Below are positions 16,097 through 24,608 of a DNA stretch of 33,303 nucleotides, in pieces. Each line of letters opens with the position of its first letter. Within the stretch, counting starts at the first letter, position 1. The stretch is from the NCBI GenBank assembly GCA_002483425.1, contig DLHW01000043.1, positions 1 to 33,303 on the forward strand. Direction: 5' to 3'. The position numbers and the translations under genes are program-made. Under the pieces are notes generated by a model, which worked only from the letters and a program-made list of their open reading frames with translations, did not search any database and was not told the origin of the DNA. The stretch comes from Methylococcaceae bacterium UBA7658. GTDB lineage: Bacteria > Pseudomonadota > Gammaproteobacteria > Methylococcales > Methylomonadaceae.

Positions 16097-17241
16097 GAAT
16101 CAAGAGTAGCCCACGGCATCGGTAAGGGTTGGGAACAGGTGGTTTTCATCGTTTGCACACCGGTTTCGTCTTTTGCGTTTTGAATTGCCAGGGTGACTTC
16201 GTTGAGATGTAAAGCGAAATCGGCGGAAGCCCTGCAATCCCGACCATCCGAGATAGCTTGAAGGATTTCGGCCGGACCGAGCGCGAAATTCATTGAAGCC
16301 GCGCCGCGGCGTCCTACTTTGGGATGGGTACTTTTAGCCAGTTTGATACGGGTTGTTAACGGACTGTTGATTAGTCTCCGGCGTACAGTAAACCGCTTTC
16401 GTAGTTTTACCTTGGCGTTGTTATTCCAGCATTCATCGACTTCCAAGATGCCGTTTTCGCCGTAGATGCGAAGGCTATGATTGTGCGGCGCAATAATGCC
16501 GCACGTTAACCGTGCAACCACACCCGATTTAAAAAATAAGGTCGCGCAAGAAAAATCGGGCGCCGTGTTTGCGCATTCCGGCAGTTTACTTTTAACGAGT
16601 TCGGCCGATGCCGCGACCACTTTCTCTACGCTGCCGAAAATCATGATGAGCCACGTTAAATAATAACCGGCATGTTCCAAGGTGCAGCCGACCTTGAATT
16701 CATCCCGGTACGGCCACGGCGCGCCGGACTCGCTCAGCCACTTCCGGTAAGGTGCTTGGGTAATGAAATCATCGTCCAATTCAGCATACACCAGTAACGG
16801 TTTACCGATACGGTTCTGCCTGACTGCCAGCCATAAGGTTTGCGCTGCTTCGCTCAGATAACTGCAAGGCGCCGAGGCTAATATCAAATTTTTTTCTGTA
16901 GCTATTTGATGCAAGGCGAAGGCGTCTGCCATTTTTACCGCTAAGGGTTTTTCGCTGTAAACATGGCGGCCTGCTTCCAGGCAGGCTTTGCTGACGGCAA
17001 AATGCGAACCGGGATTAGTCAAATTCAAAACCAAGTCCGGCGCGTCGCCATGATCGCCTGATTTTGCTAATAACTCATCAATGGATGCCGCCTTGGTGAC
17101 GCCCCAAAACTTGGCGAAGGCGTCCAGCCGTTGGCTATCTTGGTCGAAGGCTTTTAATATTTTGATGTCCGGAAATGTTTGCAGCGACCTCATATAAAGA
17201 TCTGCGACGAAGCCGGTGCCGATAATTGAAATGTTTGACAT
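16093..17241 (-). CDS. Gfo/Idh/MocA family oxidoreductase (second copy type)
   Basis: A 382-residue protein when started at the ATG at 17241, which places the Rossmann glycine motif at ISIIGTG (4-10), as usual; a TTG start 15 bases further upstream is possible. It has S96-E97-K98-P99 with the catalytic lysine and LEHAGYYLTW (188-197) holding H190 and Y194. A basic stretch is present near 285-310. It is clearly diverged from its neighbour, with different active-site surroundings, so it probably catalyses another step rather than being a duplicate. The two genes share the 4-bp ATGA overlap at 16093-16096. It follows the sulfotransferase pair by 87 bp. Confidence 0.88.
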   Translation of the reverse strand: MSNISIIGTGFVADLYMRSLQTFPDIKILKAFDQDSQRLDAFAKFWGVTKAASIDELLAKSGDHGDAPDLVLNLTNPGSHFAVSKACLEAGRHVYSEKPLAVKMADAFALHQIATEKNLILASAPCSYLSEAAQTLWLAVRQNRIGKPLLVYAELDDDFITQAPYRKWLSESGAPWPYRDEFKVGCTLEHAGYYLTWLIMIFGSVEKVVAASAELVKSKLPECANTAPDFSCATLFFKSGVVARLTCGIIAPHNHSLRIYGENGILEVDECWNNNAKVKLRKRFTVRRRLINSPLTTRIKLAKSTHPKVGRRGAASMNFALGPAEILQAISDGRDCRASADFALHLNEVTLAIQNAKDETGVQTMKTTCSQPLPMPWATLDS

Positions 17242-17328
17242 GACGGGTGAATACAATGCCTATAGATCTAAGTTACTTTACGTTTTCGGTCTTTGAGGAT
17301 GTTTGTTCAACGTTAATCTTAGCAAAGA

Positions 17329-18219
17329 TTACGGGGCATTCTTACCGTAGACGGTTTTCCATTCCGGGAAATCCTTACCCAATAATTGGGATAATTCTTC
17401 GACCTGTGGCAACATGATAGGTCTCAGCAACGCTATGGTTTCTTCCTGACCTTCATCGGTTTTTTCGACGGGTTTTGATAGGAGTTTACGCACCCGCCGC
17501 CTGAAAGTAGTATTTGGGGGCACGAGTTTTTTTAGGATTTTCCAAATTAAAGTGCCTTTAAGATGCGAGATATAACCGCTTCCTATCAGCCGGTTGACTT
17601 GCTCTTTTGATGGATTGAATACTTTATAAGTGTCTTGTGCGATATTAATGCCAGTACTAAGATCGAGCCAAGCAAAGATTTTTTTCATGGTTTCAGTCGG
17701 CGAATTTTGTAATTCTTCGGTCGTTAGCGTGTATACGTTTTGATTTCCGAACAATTCGAGATAAGGCTTGATTTGGAGCGCATAGTTGCTGACGTTCATT
17801 ATCCAATCGCTATTGATAACTGCATGCACCATTTTCCGGCCTTCGCCGCTCGACTCGACTTCCCACCAGTATTGGCTGATCGCCCGCTCTATCGGGTCCC
17901 GCATAATGTAAATAATCTTGGCATGAGGGGATACGTCGTAAATACGTTCGGGAACCCCGGAAATAATCGGTAAACGGCTATAAGTGGTGCTCGATTCGCC
18001 GATATATTTTTCGTGAACCGCTTCTTTAAAAAGCCCGTAATACCAGTCAAAACCTTTGTTCCAATTTTCTTCCTTGGCGAAAAATTGCGGTTCTTTCCAG
18101 GGGCGTTTGGACATAAATATGTCCGGATGCATGTCGAGATAACTGTGCAAAGATGTTGTCGCGGACTTCATCGCGCCGATAAGAAACAAATTAGGTATCT
18201 TAACTGTTTGGTCAGTCAT
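17329..18219 (-). CDS. PAPS-dependent sulfotransferase (tandem copy A)
   Basis: A 296-residue cytoplasmic sulfotransferase (Sulfotransfer_1-like). The 5'-phosphosulfate loop is LFLIGAMKSATTSLHSYL (11-28) with K18 and T21-T22. The 3'-phosphate motif is IMRDPIERAISQYWW (105-119) with R107 and S115. WKEPQFF (41-47) and GESSTTY (74-80) are also family hallmarks, similar to heparan-sulfate N-deacetylase/sulfotransferase-type and bacterial carbohydrate sulfotransferases. It would move sulfate from PAPS to a sugar hydroxyl or amine of the repeat unit. Its neighbour at 18363-19244 is about two-thirds identical in the first 120 residues, so the pair arose by duplication. The acceptor is unknown. Confidence 0.9.
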   Translation of the reverse strand: MTDQTVKIPNLFLIGAMKSATTSLHSYLDMHPDIFMSKRPWKEPQFFAKEENWNKGFDWYYGLFKEAVHEKYIGESSTTYSRLPIISGVPERIYDVSPHAKIIYIMRDPIERAISQYWWEVESSGEGRKMVHAVINSDWIMNVSNYALQIKPYLELFGNQNVYTLTTEELQNSPTETMKKIFAWLDLSTGINIAQDTYKVFNPSKEQVNRLIGSGYISHLKGTLIWKILKKLVPPNTTFRRRVRKLLSKPVEKTDEGQEETIALLRPIMLPQVEELSQLLGKDFPEWKTVYGKNAP

Positions 18220-18362
18220 GGCTTAGTTCGAGTAGGGTTGTACCGGTCACAGTATGTAAATAAACGGTTGGCCGCCTTGAGTAATTCATTAACATAGAAA
18301 CGCAAGCAGACGCAAGGCAGCGTGATGCTTTGGTTTAGATGCTTCCATTCAAGTTCTGGTCT

Positions 18363-19244
18363 TTATTTGCCATTTAGGGTCGTCCATTCAGGGAATTTTC
18401 TGCCCAAGAGTTGGCTTAATTCTTCAACTTGTTGTTGCATAACAGGCCGTAATAATACAATTGTTTCGTCGCGACCTTCTTCGTTTTTTTCGACCGGCCG
18501 CGACAGCCAGTTTTTCAAGCTATATCGTAATGAGGACCGGGCCGGAATGACTTTTTTTAAAAAAGCCCAAAATTTGGTGCCTTTCAAATGCGAAAAAAAT
18601 CCGCTTCCCATAACCCGGTTGACCGCTTCTTTCGAACGGTTATAGGTTTTATATTCTATTTGTCCCAGATCCAATTCCGGGTCCACAAGTAGCCAAGCGA
18701 AAATTTTCCTCATTGTTTCATTCGGGGCGGCATTCAACTCTTCGGTCGTTAACGTGTAAATAGCCTCCATACCGAATAACTTAATGTACTGCTTAAGTTG
18801 CAAGGCATAATTGCTGGCATTGAGAATCCAATCATTATTCATGATAGCTTGCGGCATTTTCCGGCCTTCGGCGCTGAACTCCACTTCCCACCAATACTGG
18901 CTGATCGCCCGTTCGATCGGATCGCGCATGATGTAAATTATTTTGGCGTCAGGGCAATATTGATGGATTCTATCCGCCACGCCCAAAAAATTAGGGTATT
19001 TGGTGTAGTCGGTGCTCGATTCGCCCAAATATTTTTCATCGGCGGCGTCTTTGAACAAGTTGTAATACCAAGCGAACCCTCTTTTCCAATTGTTTTCGGC
19101 GACAAAGAAATGCGGTTCTTTCCAAGGCGATTTGCTCATAAAAATTTCAGGATGCATATCTAGGTAATTATGCAAAGAAGTTGTCGCCGATTTCATTGAC
19201 CCGACAAGGAAAAGATTTGGCAGTCTTGCTGCGTGGTCAGTCAT
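18363..19244 (-). CDS. PAPS-dependent sulfotransferase (tandem copy B)
   Basis: A 293-residue paralogue of the next gene downstream. It keeps the phosphosulfate loop (LFLVGSMKSATTSLHNYL, 11-28) and the 3'-phosphate site RDPIERAISQYWWEV with R107 and S115. Differences from copy A concentrate at about 79-99 and in the second half, the region that usually shapes acceptor binding; this suggests different acceptors or positions rather than redundancy. Its ATG overlaps the stop of the upstream glycosyltransferase by 4 bp (ATGA at 19241-19244). A 143-bp gap without a clear feature separates it from copy A. Confidence 0.9.
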   Translation of the reverse strand: MTDHAARLPNLFLVGSMKSATTSLHNYLDMHPEIFMSKSPWKEPHFFVAENNWKRGFAWYYNLFKDAADEKYLGESSTDYTKYPNFLGVADRIHQYCPDAKIIYIMRDPIERAISQYWWEVEFSAEGRKMPQAIMNNDWILNASNYALQLKQYIKLFGMEAIYTLTTEELNAAPNETMRKIFAWLLVDPELDLGQIEYKTYNRSKEAVNRVMGSGFFSHLKGTKFWAFLKKVIPARSSLRYSLKNWLSRPVEKNEEGRDETIVLLRPVMQQQVEELSQLLGRKFPEWTTLNGK

Positions 19245-20236
19245 GGTTGTTTTCTCGCTGTTTCGATAAAGTGTTTAAAATGCGTGACATAATTTTGCTC
19301 CGAGCACAGGGTTTGCGCGAAATTGACGCCGTTGGCGGATAATTTCGAACATAAGGCCGGATTCCGCCAGAGTTTTAAGATTGCTTGCCGCATACTTTCG
19401 ACCGATGCGGGCCGGCACAAAAGTCCGGTTTCGTCTTCTGAGATATAGTCGCCGACTCCCGATGAATCGGTGACAACGGAGGGAATACCCAGATACATCG
19501 CCACGACAATAGTGACGTGACCGCAAGGAATTTCGTTTCCGGCCAGCGGCAGAACCATAAGACGGGAATTTGCGATTACGGAATAAGCATCGTCTTTCGG
19601 AATGTCGGTAAAAACTTTTACATTTTCCGGAATTTCTAAGCCCAATAAATTATGAGGTCTTACAACAATAATAGCCGGTATTTCGGGTAATTCCCGCATG
19701 GTCTCGATAAAAGTCCGGTAGTCCCGGGCATTGCCGCCCACGGCGCATATATAGTCCGCCTCCTGTTGTGGAGGTTTATTGTTAAATTCGGGTTTATTCA
19801 CACCCCATCTGACAAAATCGAATTTTTCCGCAGGGATATTAAAATGACCGGCATAGAGTTGAATCTCCATATTCGAAGACACAACGAGTTTATCGATTTT
19901 ATTAAAGGCGAACCGCATTCTGCGTAGAGCAAAGCCGCTTGGTAGTTCGGCAAAATTAAAGGAATACACGATAAGAGGCGTTTTAATGCCGAGCAGCCAC
20001 TTAATAATGGCGCAGTAAAATGCCATATACGGTCCCTGGGCAATTAAAACGGCGCAATTCTTAGCGCTAAGCACCGCTTTAAACGCAGTATTGAAACGGG
20101 TAATTGCGAGCGGTAAAAAGTTATTTTTTTGCACCAGATAAAAGAGCCAATCGATATTGCCGATGTGATGTGCAACCCAGCGCCAAGACGGTTTAAAATT
20201 TTCGGGGCCAACCACAACAGCGCAATTCTTAGTCAT
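19241..20236 (-). CDS. GT4-like glycosyltransferase
   Basis: A 331-residue GT-B-type protein. Its N-terminal half holds an LLGIKTPLIVYSFNFAEL segment (80-97) and an SSNMEIQ turn. The C-terminal half has an acceptor/donor loop: ICAVGG (163-168), ARLM/NSRLMVLPL near 228-236, an NEIPCGHVTIVVAMYLGIPSV stretch (from about 238) corresponding to the EX7E region, then TDSSGVGDYI and ETGLL, which resemble the nucleotide-sugar pocket of GT4 enzymes. It lies 11 bp after the GT2 gene at 20248 and overlaps the sulfotransferase start by 4 bp. Probable cytoplasmic sugar transferase for the repeat unit; the donor is unknown. Confidence 0.75.
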   Translation of the reverse strand: MTKNCAVVVGPENFKPSWRWVAHHIGNIDWLFYLVQKNNFLPLAITRFNTAFKAVLSAKNCAVLIAQGPYMAFYCAIIKWLLGIKTPLIVYSFNFAELPSGFALRRMRFAFNKIDKLVVSSNMEIQLYAGHFNIPAEKFDFVRWGVNKPEFNNKPPQQEADYICAVGGNARDYRTFIETMRELPEIPAIIVVRPHNLLGLEIPENVKVFTDIPKDDAYSVIANSRLMVLPLAGNEIPCGHVTIVVAMYLGIPSVVTDSSGVGDYISEDETGLLCRPASVESMRQAILKLWRNPALCSKLSANGVNFAQTLCSEQNYVTHFKHFIETARKQP

Positions 20237-20247
20237 GAATCCTACTT

Positions 20248-21240
20248 TTATTTGTACTCGATTAGTTTAGATTTTTTCGACAATAAGTTAAGCAGTGTAA
20301 AACGGACCGCTCCGGCTGCTTGGGGGAATTTGCCAAGAACAACGAAAACGCCATAGATCAGTGAGTGGCGTTTTGAATTGGGATTAACCGGCCGAACAAG
20401 GCCGATTTTGAGGATTTGCACGGCATAGATTAATCCCCCGAATAAAAACCAAGGGCTAACGAGCCAAGCCGAAATTAAAAGAATCATTGGCAGAACGATA
20501 CCCCAAAAAACGATGCTCCGGGTTTCTTTAACCCAGTATTTTTCGGCCGATTTGCCGTGCAAATAGCTACCTTCCGCAAAAGCAAAGCCGGCTCGTTTGG
20601 TTCGTTGCCACCACTGGCTAAAGCGGGTCATGGCGGCGTCGTGCAGCGTCATTTCTGTATCGAGCCGGTAAATTTTCCAGCCCATTTGACGTAACCGGAA
20701 ACACAATTCGGGTTCTTCGCCCGCGATTAAATCGTCCCGGTAACCGCCAATTGCCGTAAATGCGGCGATACGTATAAGGGCGTCGCCGCCGCAAGCGCTG
20801 GCTTCACCCGTTGGCGTGTTCCATTCGATGTCGCAGAGTAAGTTATAAACCGATTGTTCCGGAAAGCGTTCGCGCCTTCGTCCGCACACGACAGCATGAT
20901 GCGGGTGTCCGGTCATAAACGTAACCGCCGTTTCAAACCAGGTTGGGTTCAGTTGGCAGTCGCCATCGATAAATTGGACATATTTCAGTTGCGGATGGGT
21001 ACTGTTCAAAACAGCGAAACCGGCGTTGCGCGCCCTGGCTGCTGTAAAGGGCTGGGTCATATCCAGGGAGATGACGTTTATACCTTTCCGGCGCGCTAAT
21101 TCGACGCTACCGTCGGTCGAACCGGAGTCGACATAAACGATTGCATTGATTAGTCCGGTTAACGATTCCAGGCAGACCCGTAAGCGTTCGCCTTCGTTTC
21201 GTCCTATGACCACTGCGCCGGTTTCTTGTCTGATAAACAT
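20248..21240 (-). CDS. Family 2 glycosyltransferase with C-terminal membrane segments
   Basis: A 330-residue GT2. The GT-A core contains VIGRNEGERL (11-20), VDSGSTDGS (37-45) and the metal-binding D92-G-D94 of FIDGDCQL. CGGDALIR and a GEEPELCFRLRQMGW segment (about 170-184) mark the base and acceptor region. Two hydrophobic helices (about 243-262 and 265-281) tether it to the inner membrane. It resembles transferases of PEP-CTERM/exosortase polysaccharide loci. Its start lies 10 bp beyond the acetyltransferase stop, consistent with one transcript. Confidence 0.88.
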   Translation of the reverse strand: MFIRQETGAVVIGRNEGERLRVCLESLTGLINAIVYVDSGSTDGSVELARRKGINVISLDMTQPFTAARARNAGFAVLNSTHPQLKYVQFIDGDCQLNPTWFETAVTFMTGHPHHAVVCGRRRERFPEQSVYNLLCDIEWNTPTGEASACGGDALIRIAAFTAIGGYRDDLIAGEEPELCFRLRQMGWKIYRLDTEMTLHDAAMTRFSQWWQRTKRAGFAFAEGSYLHGKSAEKYWVKETRSIVFWGIVLPMILLISAWLVSPWFLFGGLIYAVQILKIGLVRPVNPNSKRHSLIYGVFVVLGKFPQAAGAVRFTLLNLLSKKSKLIEYK

Positions 21241-21250
21241 GGGGTGAATC

Positions 21251-21778
21251 TTAGTTTTGCGAAGGCTGAATGGTTTTTATGACCCGGGCAGGGCTTCCGG
21301 CAACGACTTCATATTGCTGAACATCTCGAGTTACCACGGTATTTGCGCCGACCAAACAATGCTCGTGCAGGGTGATTTCACCCAATATTTTGGCGCCTGC
21401 CCCTATATCGACATGGCCTTTAAGGGTAGGCGTACCGCCCGATCGTTTCGTGCCTATGGTGACTTGCTGATGAATGAGGCAGTTTACCCCGATTCGGGCA
21501 TCGGGATGAATCACAATACCGTTGGGATGGGGTACGCTTAGGCCGCCTCCGATAGAACAGTTAATCGGAATATCGGCGCCTGAAACCACCGCCCAAAACC
21601 GGTGCCGCAAAACGCAGAATTTGCGCATGACTAGGGCGAGGTATCCTTTTTTTCCCCGGTAATGCTGATATTGACGCATCGCTTTTAACAATTTTCTGCC
21701 CGGATCCCAAAAACAACGCGGTTGTTCCCGCTTCCAGTCGGGGATTGTGGTGGAAATTTTATGGGGGTCGTTAGCCAC
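21251..21778 (-). CDS. CysE-like hexapeptide-repeat O-acetyltransferase
   Basis: A 175-residue left-handed beta-helix acyltransferase of the serine O-acetyltransferase-like group. Hexapeptide repeats run from about 73 to 160 (IGGGL, IGVNC, IGAGAKILG, VGANTVVTRDV). H84 in SVPHPNGIVI and H103 in IHQQV are the probable catalytic pair, and the closing AGSPARVI (160-167) is typical. The long N-terminal helical domain of housekeeping CysE is short here, and the polysaccharide context suggests acetylation of a sugar, although a role in serine/cysteine metabolism cannot be excluded. Cysteine synthesis would also feed sulfate use only indirectly. The start is GTG, supported by a GGAG box 7 bases upstream. 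Confidence 0.85.
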   Translation of the reverse strand: MANDPHKISTTIPDWKREQPRCFWDPGRKLLKAMRQYQHYRGKKGYLALVMRKFCVLRHRFWAVVSGADIPINCSIGGGLSVPHPNGIVIHPDARIGVNCLIHQQVTIGTKRSGGTPTLKGHVDIGAGAKILGEITLHEHCLVGANTVVTRDVQQYEVVAGSPARVIKTIQPSQN

Positions 21779-21781
21779 CGT

Positions 21782-22648
21782 TTAACTCCATATTGAAGGA
21801 TTGCTCAGAGCAGCGGAAACAAAATTATCGCAATTCAATTCGATATCCAGCCATTCGCCTAAAATTTTTAAATCGTTATTGAAAATTCCGGTCAAGCGAT
21901 CTTTGTGCGGTTGATCTAATTCAGGCCGCTCTTGCATGGTCAGATTTTTCTTAATCCGGTCCCTGATAAACTGGGGGATTAAATGCCGTCTTAAAAACGT
22001 CATCACTCCGGAATCGATTAACAATTCGTAACCGGGGAAACGCCGGATACGTTCGTTGGAGGCGTTTTGTAACGCTAATTCTTCGCGCCAGATGACCGTA
22101 CTTTCATAACCGATAAAGCGGGCTATTTTTTCAAGCTCGCGCTGCGGGTTGGCTCTAACAGCTTCGAAAAATACCGGCAGAATATTGGCTTTGCCGTAGA
22201 CCTTGACATAAGGTATCAACTGGCGGGCGTAACAACTGTAAGCGATCAGTTCTTGATGCCGGTCTATGGCTTCATTGATGCCGCACTCGAACACATTTTG
22301 CGACCATTGGTGGATGTAGTGCGACACCAACCGGTCTATCGGATGACGCATGACGTAGATCAGTTTTAGCTCCGGCAAATGCGACGACAACCGGCGGACA
22401 CAATCCGGATAATCCGGCAGTTTGGTGTAATGAGTGCTGGATTCGCCGCAAAGATCGCCGTCTTTAGCGTCTTTAAAAAGCGCTTCGTACCATTCCAAAC
22501 CGAGGGCGTATTGCTCGTCATCGCTAAAAAAATTGGGTTCTTTCGGCGTACTCATGAAAATGCCGGGTTGTTGCGCCAATTGAGTATGCAACGAACTGGT
22601 CGCGCATTTCATTGCGCCGATGATGATGAAATCAGGCTTTTTTGCCAT
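21782..22648 (-). CDS. PAPS-dependent sulfotransferase
   Basis: A 288-residue sulfotransferase counted from the ATG at 22648; this start puts the phosphosulfate loop FIIIGAMKCATSSLHTQL at 7-24, as in its relatives, and an in-frame extension further upstream would lie in the neighbouring gene and add a non-conserved tail. The 3'-phosphate motif is VMRHPIDRLVSHYIHQW with R101 and S109. TPKEPNFF and GESSTHYTKLP are family hallmarks. The 5' end overlaps the upstream GT2 gene by 17 bp, so translation is probably coupled. It is closer to the sulfotransferase at 25449 (both have TPKEP and RHPxDR) than to the tandem pair. Confidence 0.9.
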   Translation of the reverse strand: MAKKPDFIIIGAMKCATSSLHTQLAQQPGIFMSTPKEPNFFSDDEQYALGLEWYEALFKDAKDGDLCGESSTHYTKLPDYPDCVRRLSSHLPELKLIYVMRHPIDRLVSHYIHQWSQNVFECGINEAIDRHQELIAYSCYARQLIPYVKVYGKANILPVFFEAVRANPQRELEKIARFIGYESTVIWREELALQNASNERIRRFPGYELLIDSGVMTFLRRHLIPQFIRDRIKKNLTMQERPELDQPHKDRLTGIFNNDLKILGEWLDIELNCDNFVSAALSNPSIWS

Positions 22649-23633
22649 AGTTATCGGGATGAATATAAGGCTTTTGCGGATTAAAAAAGTTAATCCAAAG
22701 ATCTTGCCATTGTTTTTCGGAAATATCTTTGGTGTAAGCTTTCGATAGCACACTGCGCGCGGAAGATATTAGCCAGCCGGTTAGCCATAGGATATTAGCG
22801 AATAGCAGACCTAAACGGCCGTAGACTTGATAAAAATAACGGGTGCGCGACTCGTAGAAGTACCGGGGCAGGCGTTTTCGCAGCTTTGCTTGCGCTTTTA
22901 ATGGCGAACTGCCGCCGCGTAAATGCACGACATGAGCGGACGGTTCGTACTGAATGAGCCATCCGGCTTGTTTAGCGCGGTAACAAAACTCGACGTCTTC
23001 AAAATACATGAAGTAACCTTCGTCCATAAGGCCGGCGCTTTTTAGGACTTTGGCGTTAATCAACACGCTGGCGAAACTAACCCAATCGTAAGTATTAGGC
23101 GTATCTGAAACCGGTTGCGGCACCACCTTTAACCGAAATAGTTTCGTGACCGGACCCGATTTGGCCGCGGCGATCAGTTCGCTTAAAGGGCTATGAAATC
23201 TAAAACAGCTTTCTTGCGGCGTTCCGTCCGGCCATTCTAAGCGCGGCGCGAGTAAGCCTATCTTGGGATTGTTCAGGGCTGTTTCGAGTAAGGTGCGCAG
23301 GGCGTTTTTACGCATTAAGGTATCGCTATTGAGCAACAAGTAATAGTCGGCGTGTACGGCTTTAATGCCAATATTATTCCCCGCCGAAAAGCCGCCGTTC
23401 GTTTTGGACCGGTAAACCAGAAGACTATCGTTAATGCTTAAGCTGTGAACGGCTTGTTCGATTTTATCGATGGAACCGTCGCCTGAGTGATTGTCTATAA
23501 GCACAACGCAGGCATTCAGACCTTGAATTTCGCTGCACAGCGAGTTTAAACAATCGATGGTCAAGGCGGGGGTTTTATAGTTGATTATGACGACCGCGAG
23601 ATCGAAATGAGAGTTGTCGAAATCTTTTTTCAT
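22632..23633 (-). CDS. Family 2 glycosyltransferase (rhamnosyltransferase-like)
   Basis: A 333-residue GT2. The core shows VVIINYKTP (14-22), DNHSGDGS (47-54), the nucleotide-binding NGGFSAGNNIGI (79-90) and NSD (102-104) as the DxD equivalent. The YFMYFEDVEFCYRAKQAGW segment near 217-235 is the hallmark of bacterial rhamnosyltransferase-like enzymes of O-antigen and exopolysaccharide loci. A hydrophobic segment near 277-292 follows. The donor could be dTDP-rhamnose or another sugar; no rhamnose synthesis genes are in the window. It starts 3 bp after the sulfotransferase stop. Confidence 0.88.
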   Translation of the reverse strand: MKKDFDNSHFDLAVVIINYKTPALTIDCLNSLCSEIQGLNACVVLIDNHSGDGSIDKIEQAVHSLSINDSLLVYRSKTNGGFSAGNNIGIKAVHADYYLLLNSDTLMRKNALRTLLETALNNPKIGLLAPRLEWPDGTPQESCFRFHSPLSELIAAAKSGPVTKLFRLKVVPQPVSDTPNTYDWVSFASVLINAKVLKSAGLMDEGYFMYFEDVEFCYRAKQAGWLIQYEPSAHVVHLRGGSSPLKAQAKLRKRLPRYFYESRTRYFYQVYGRLGLLFANILWLTGWLISSARSVLSKAYTKDISEKQWQDLWINFFNPQKPYIHPDNYGKKA

Positions 23634-23636
23634 CGC

Positions 23637-24572
23637 TTATTTGAGGTGCCGGCGATTAATGTCTTCTTTTCTCAGAAAGAGCGCTTTGTGCCATTGTTTA
23701 AGGCCGGTAAATTGGGTCAGTTTTTCCAAAACATAAAGCGAAATTCCGTATTTTTTTATCCCGAAAGTCACTCTGAAAAGTTTGTTTTGCAGAATTAATT
23801 GTAGCTTTTCCAGAACGCCGATTCGAGCACATGGAAGTCCACTTAAAGGATAACCGTTTTGCGTCATGAGATGATCGGCTTTAACTTCGACGAGCTGGAT
23901 TTCTCGTTCGGATAATTTCTGCCGCCATTGTTGCACCAGCGTTTTATCCGGTTTTTTATAAGACGAGTGCAAATGATAATCGAGCATGGCGGTATCGTAT
24001 TTGAGACCTAGAAACCGGCAAAGTTCGGCTAATACAGTTTCCGGGTTCTCGATCAATTGTTCGAAATGGACTGTGGTAAATTGTTCGGGTTTTAATGTTT
24101 TTTCAAGCTTAATCCATGATTGTTCAGTATTAATCCAATGATCCACACCGTAAAAGACATTGCCGCGCCAGCCCATTTCCTTGCTTGAGCGCGCGACATC
24201 TCTTGGATCCCTGAGTAAGTGGACGTATTTCGCATCCGGAAAAAGGGCCGGTATACGGTTAAAATTCCGGTGAACATTTAATGCGAGCACCTTATCTTGT
24301 TCTTTTAATTGAGTTGCAAAAGAGCCGATAAGTTCTTTGAAACCGAGAGATTTGTCGATATTCAGTCGCTTCGATTTAAAGATGCGGCTTTTATCCAAGA
24401 ACTCATGATAGGCTTGGGCATCAGGAAAACCGTTCAAATCGTTTACCAAGTCGAACATAAAATCGAATTCGCCCGGATTTTTAACGTTGGGATGATGGTC
24501 CAGCATTAAATGAAGCAGTGTGGAACCCGAGCGCAGGGCGCCACAGATGAAGACGGGCTGGTTAAGATTCAA
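23637..24572 (-). CDS. Sulfotransferase (Sulfotransfer_3-like)
   Basis: A 311-residue sulfotransferase of a different subgroup from the other four. The phosphosulfate loop reads FICGALRSGSTLLHLML (8-24), with R14 in place of lysine as is usual in this subgroup, and the 3'-phosphate motif is LLRDPRDVARSSKEMGWR with R121 and S129. The start codon is TTG, supported by an AGAGGA box 7 bases upstream; no ATG occurs before the conserved loop. Related proteins act on carbohydrates, on tyrosines or, rarely, on lipids; the location makes a sugar acceptor most likely. It follows the oxygenase gene by 36 bp. Confidence 0.87.
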   Translation of the reverse strand: MNLNQPVFICGALRSGSTLLHLMLDHHPNVKNPGEFDFMFDLVNDLNGFPDAQAYHEFLDKSRIFKSKRLNIDKSLGFKELIGSFATQLKEQDKVLALNVHRNFNRIPALFPDAKYVHLLRDPRDVARSSKEMGWRGNVFYGVDHWINTEQSWIKLEKTLKPEQFTTVHFEQLIENPETVLAELCRFLGLKYDTAMLDYHLHSSYKKPDKTLVQQWRQKLSEREIQLVEVKADHLMTQNGYPLSGLPCARIGVLEKLQLILQNKLFRVTFGIKKYGISLYVLEKLTQFTGLKQWHKALFLRKEDINRRHLK

Positions 24573-24608
24573 AACGGTTTCCTCTCGATTTAAGATCAGG
24601 TATTGCGG

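Noticed and set aside
17314..17331. TAATCTT/AAGATTA hairpin as terminator of the tandem sulfotransferase gene
   Set aside because: It overlaps the stop codon, has an AT-rich 7-bp stem and no T-run, so termination is unlikely.
22649..22753. N-terminal extension of the sulfotransferase at 21782
   Set aside because: The extra 35 residues overlap the upstream glycosyltransferase gene and are not part of the family; all relatives begin just before the phosphosulfate loop.
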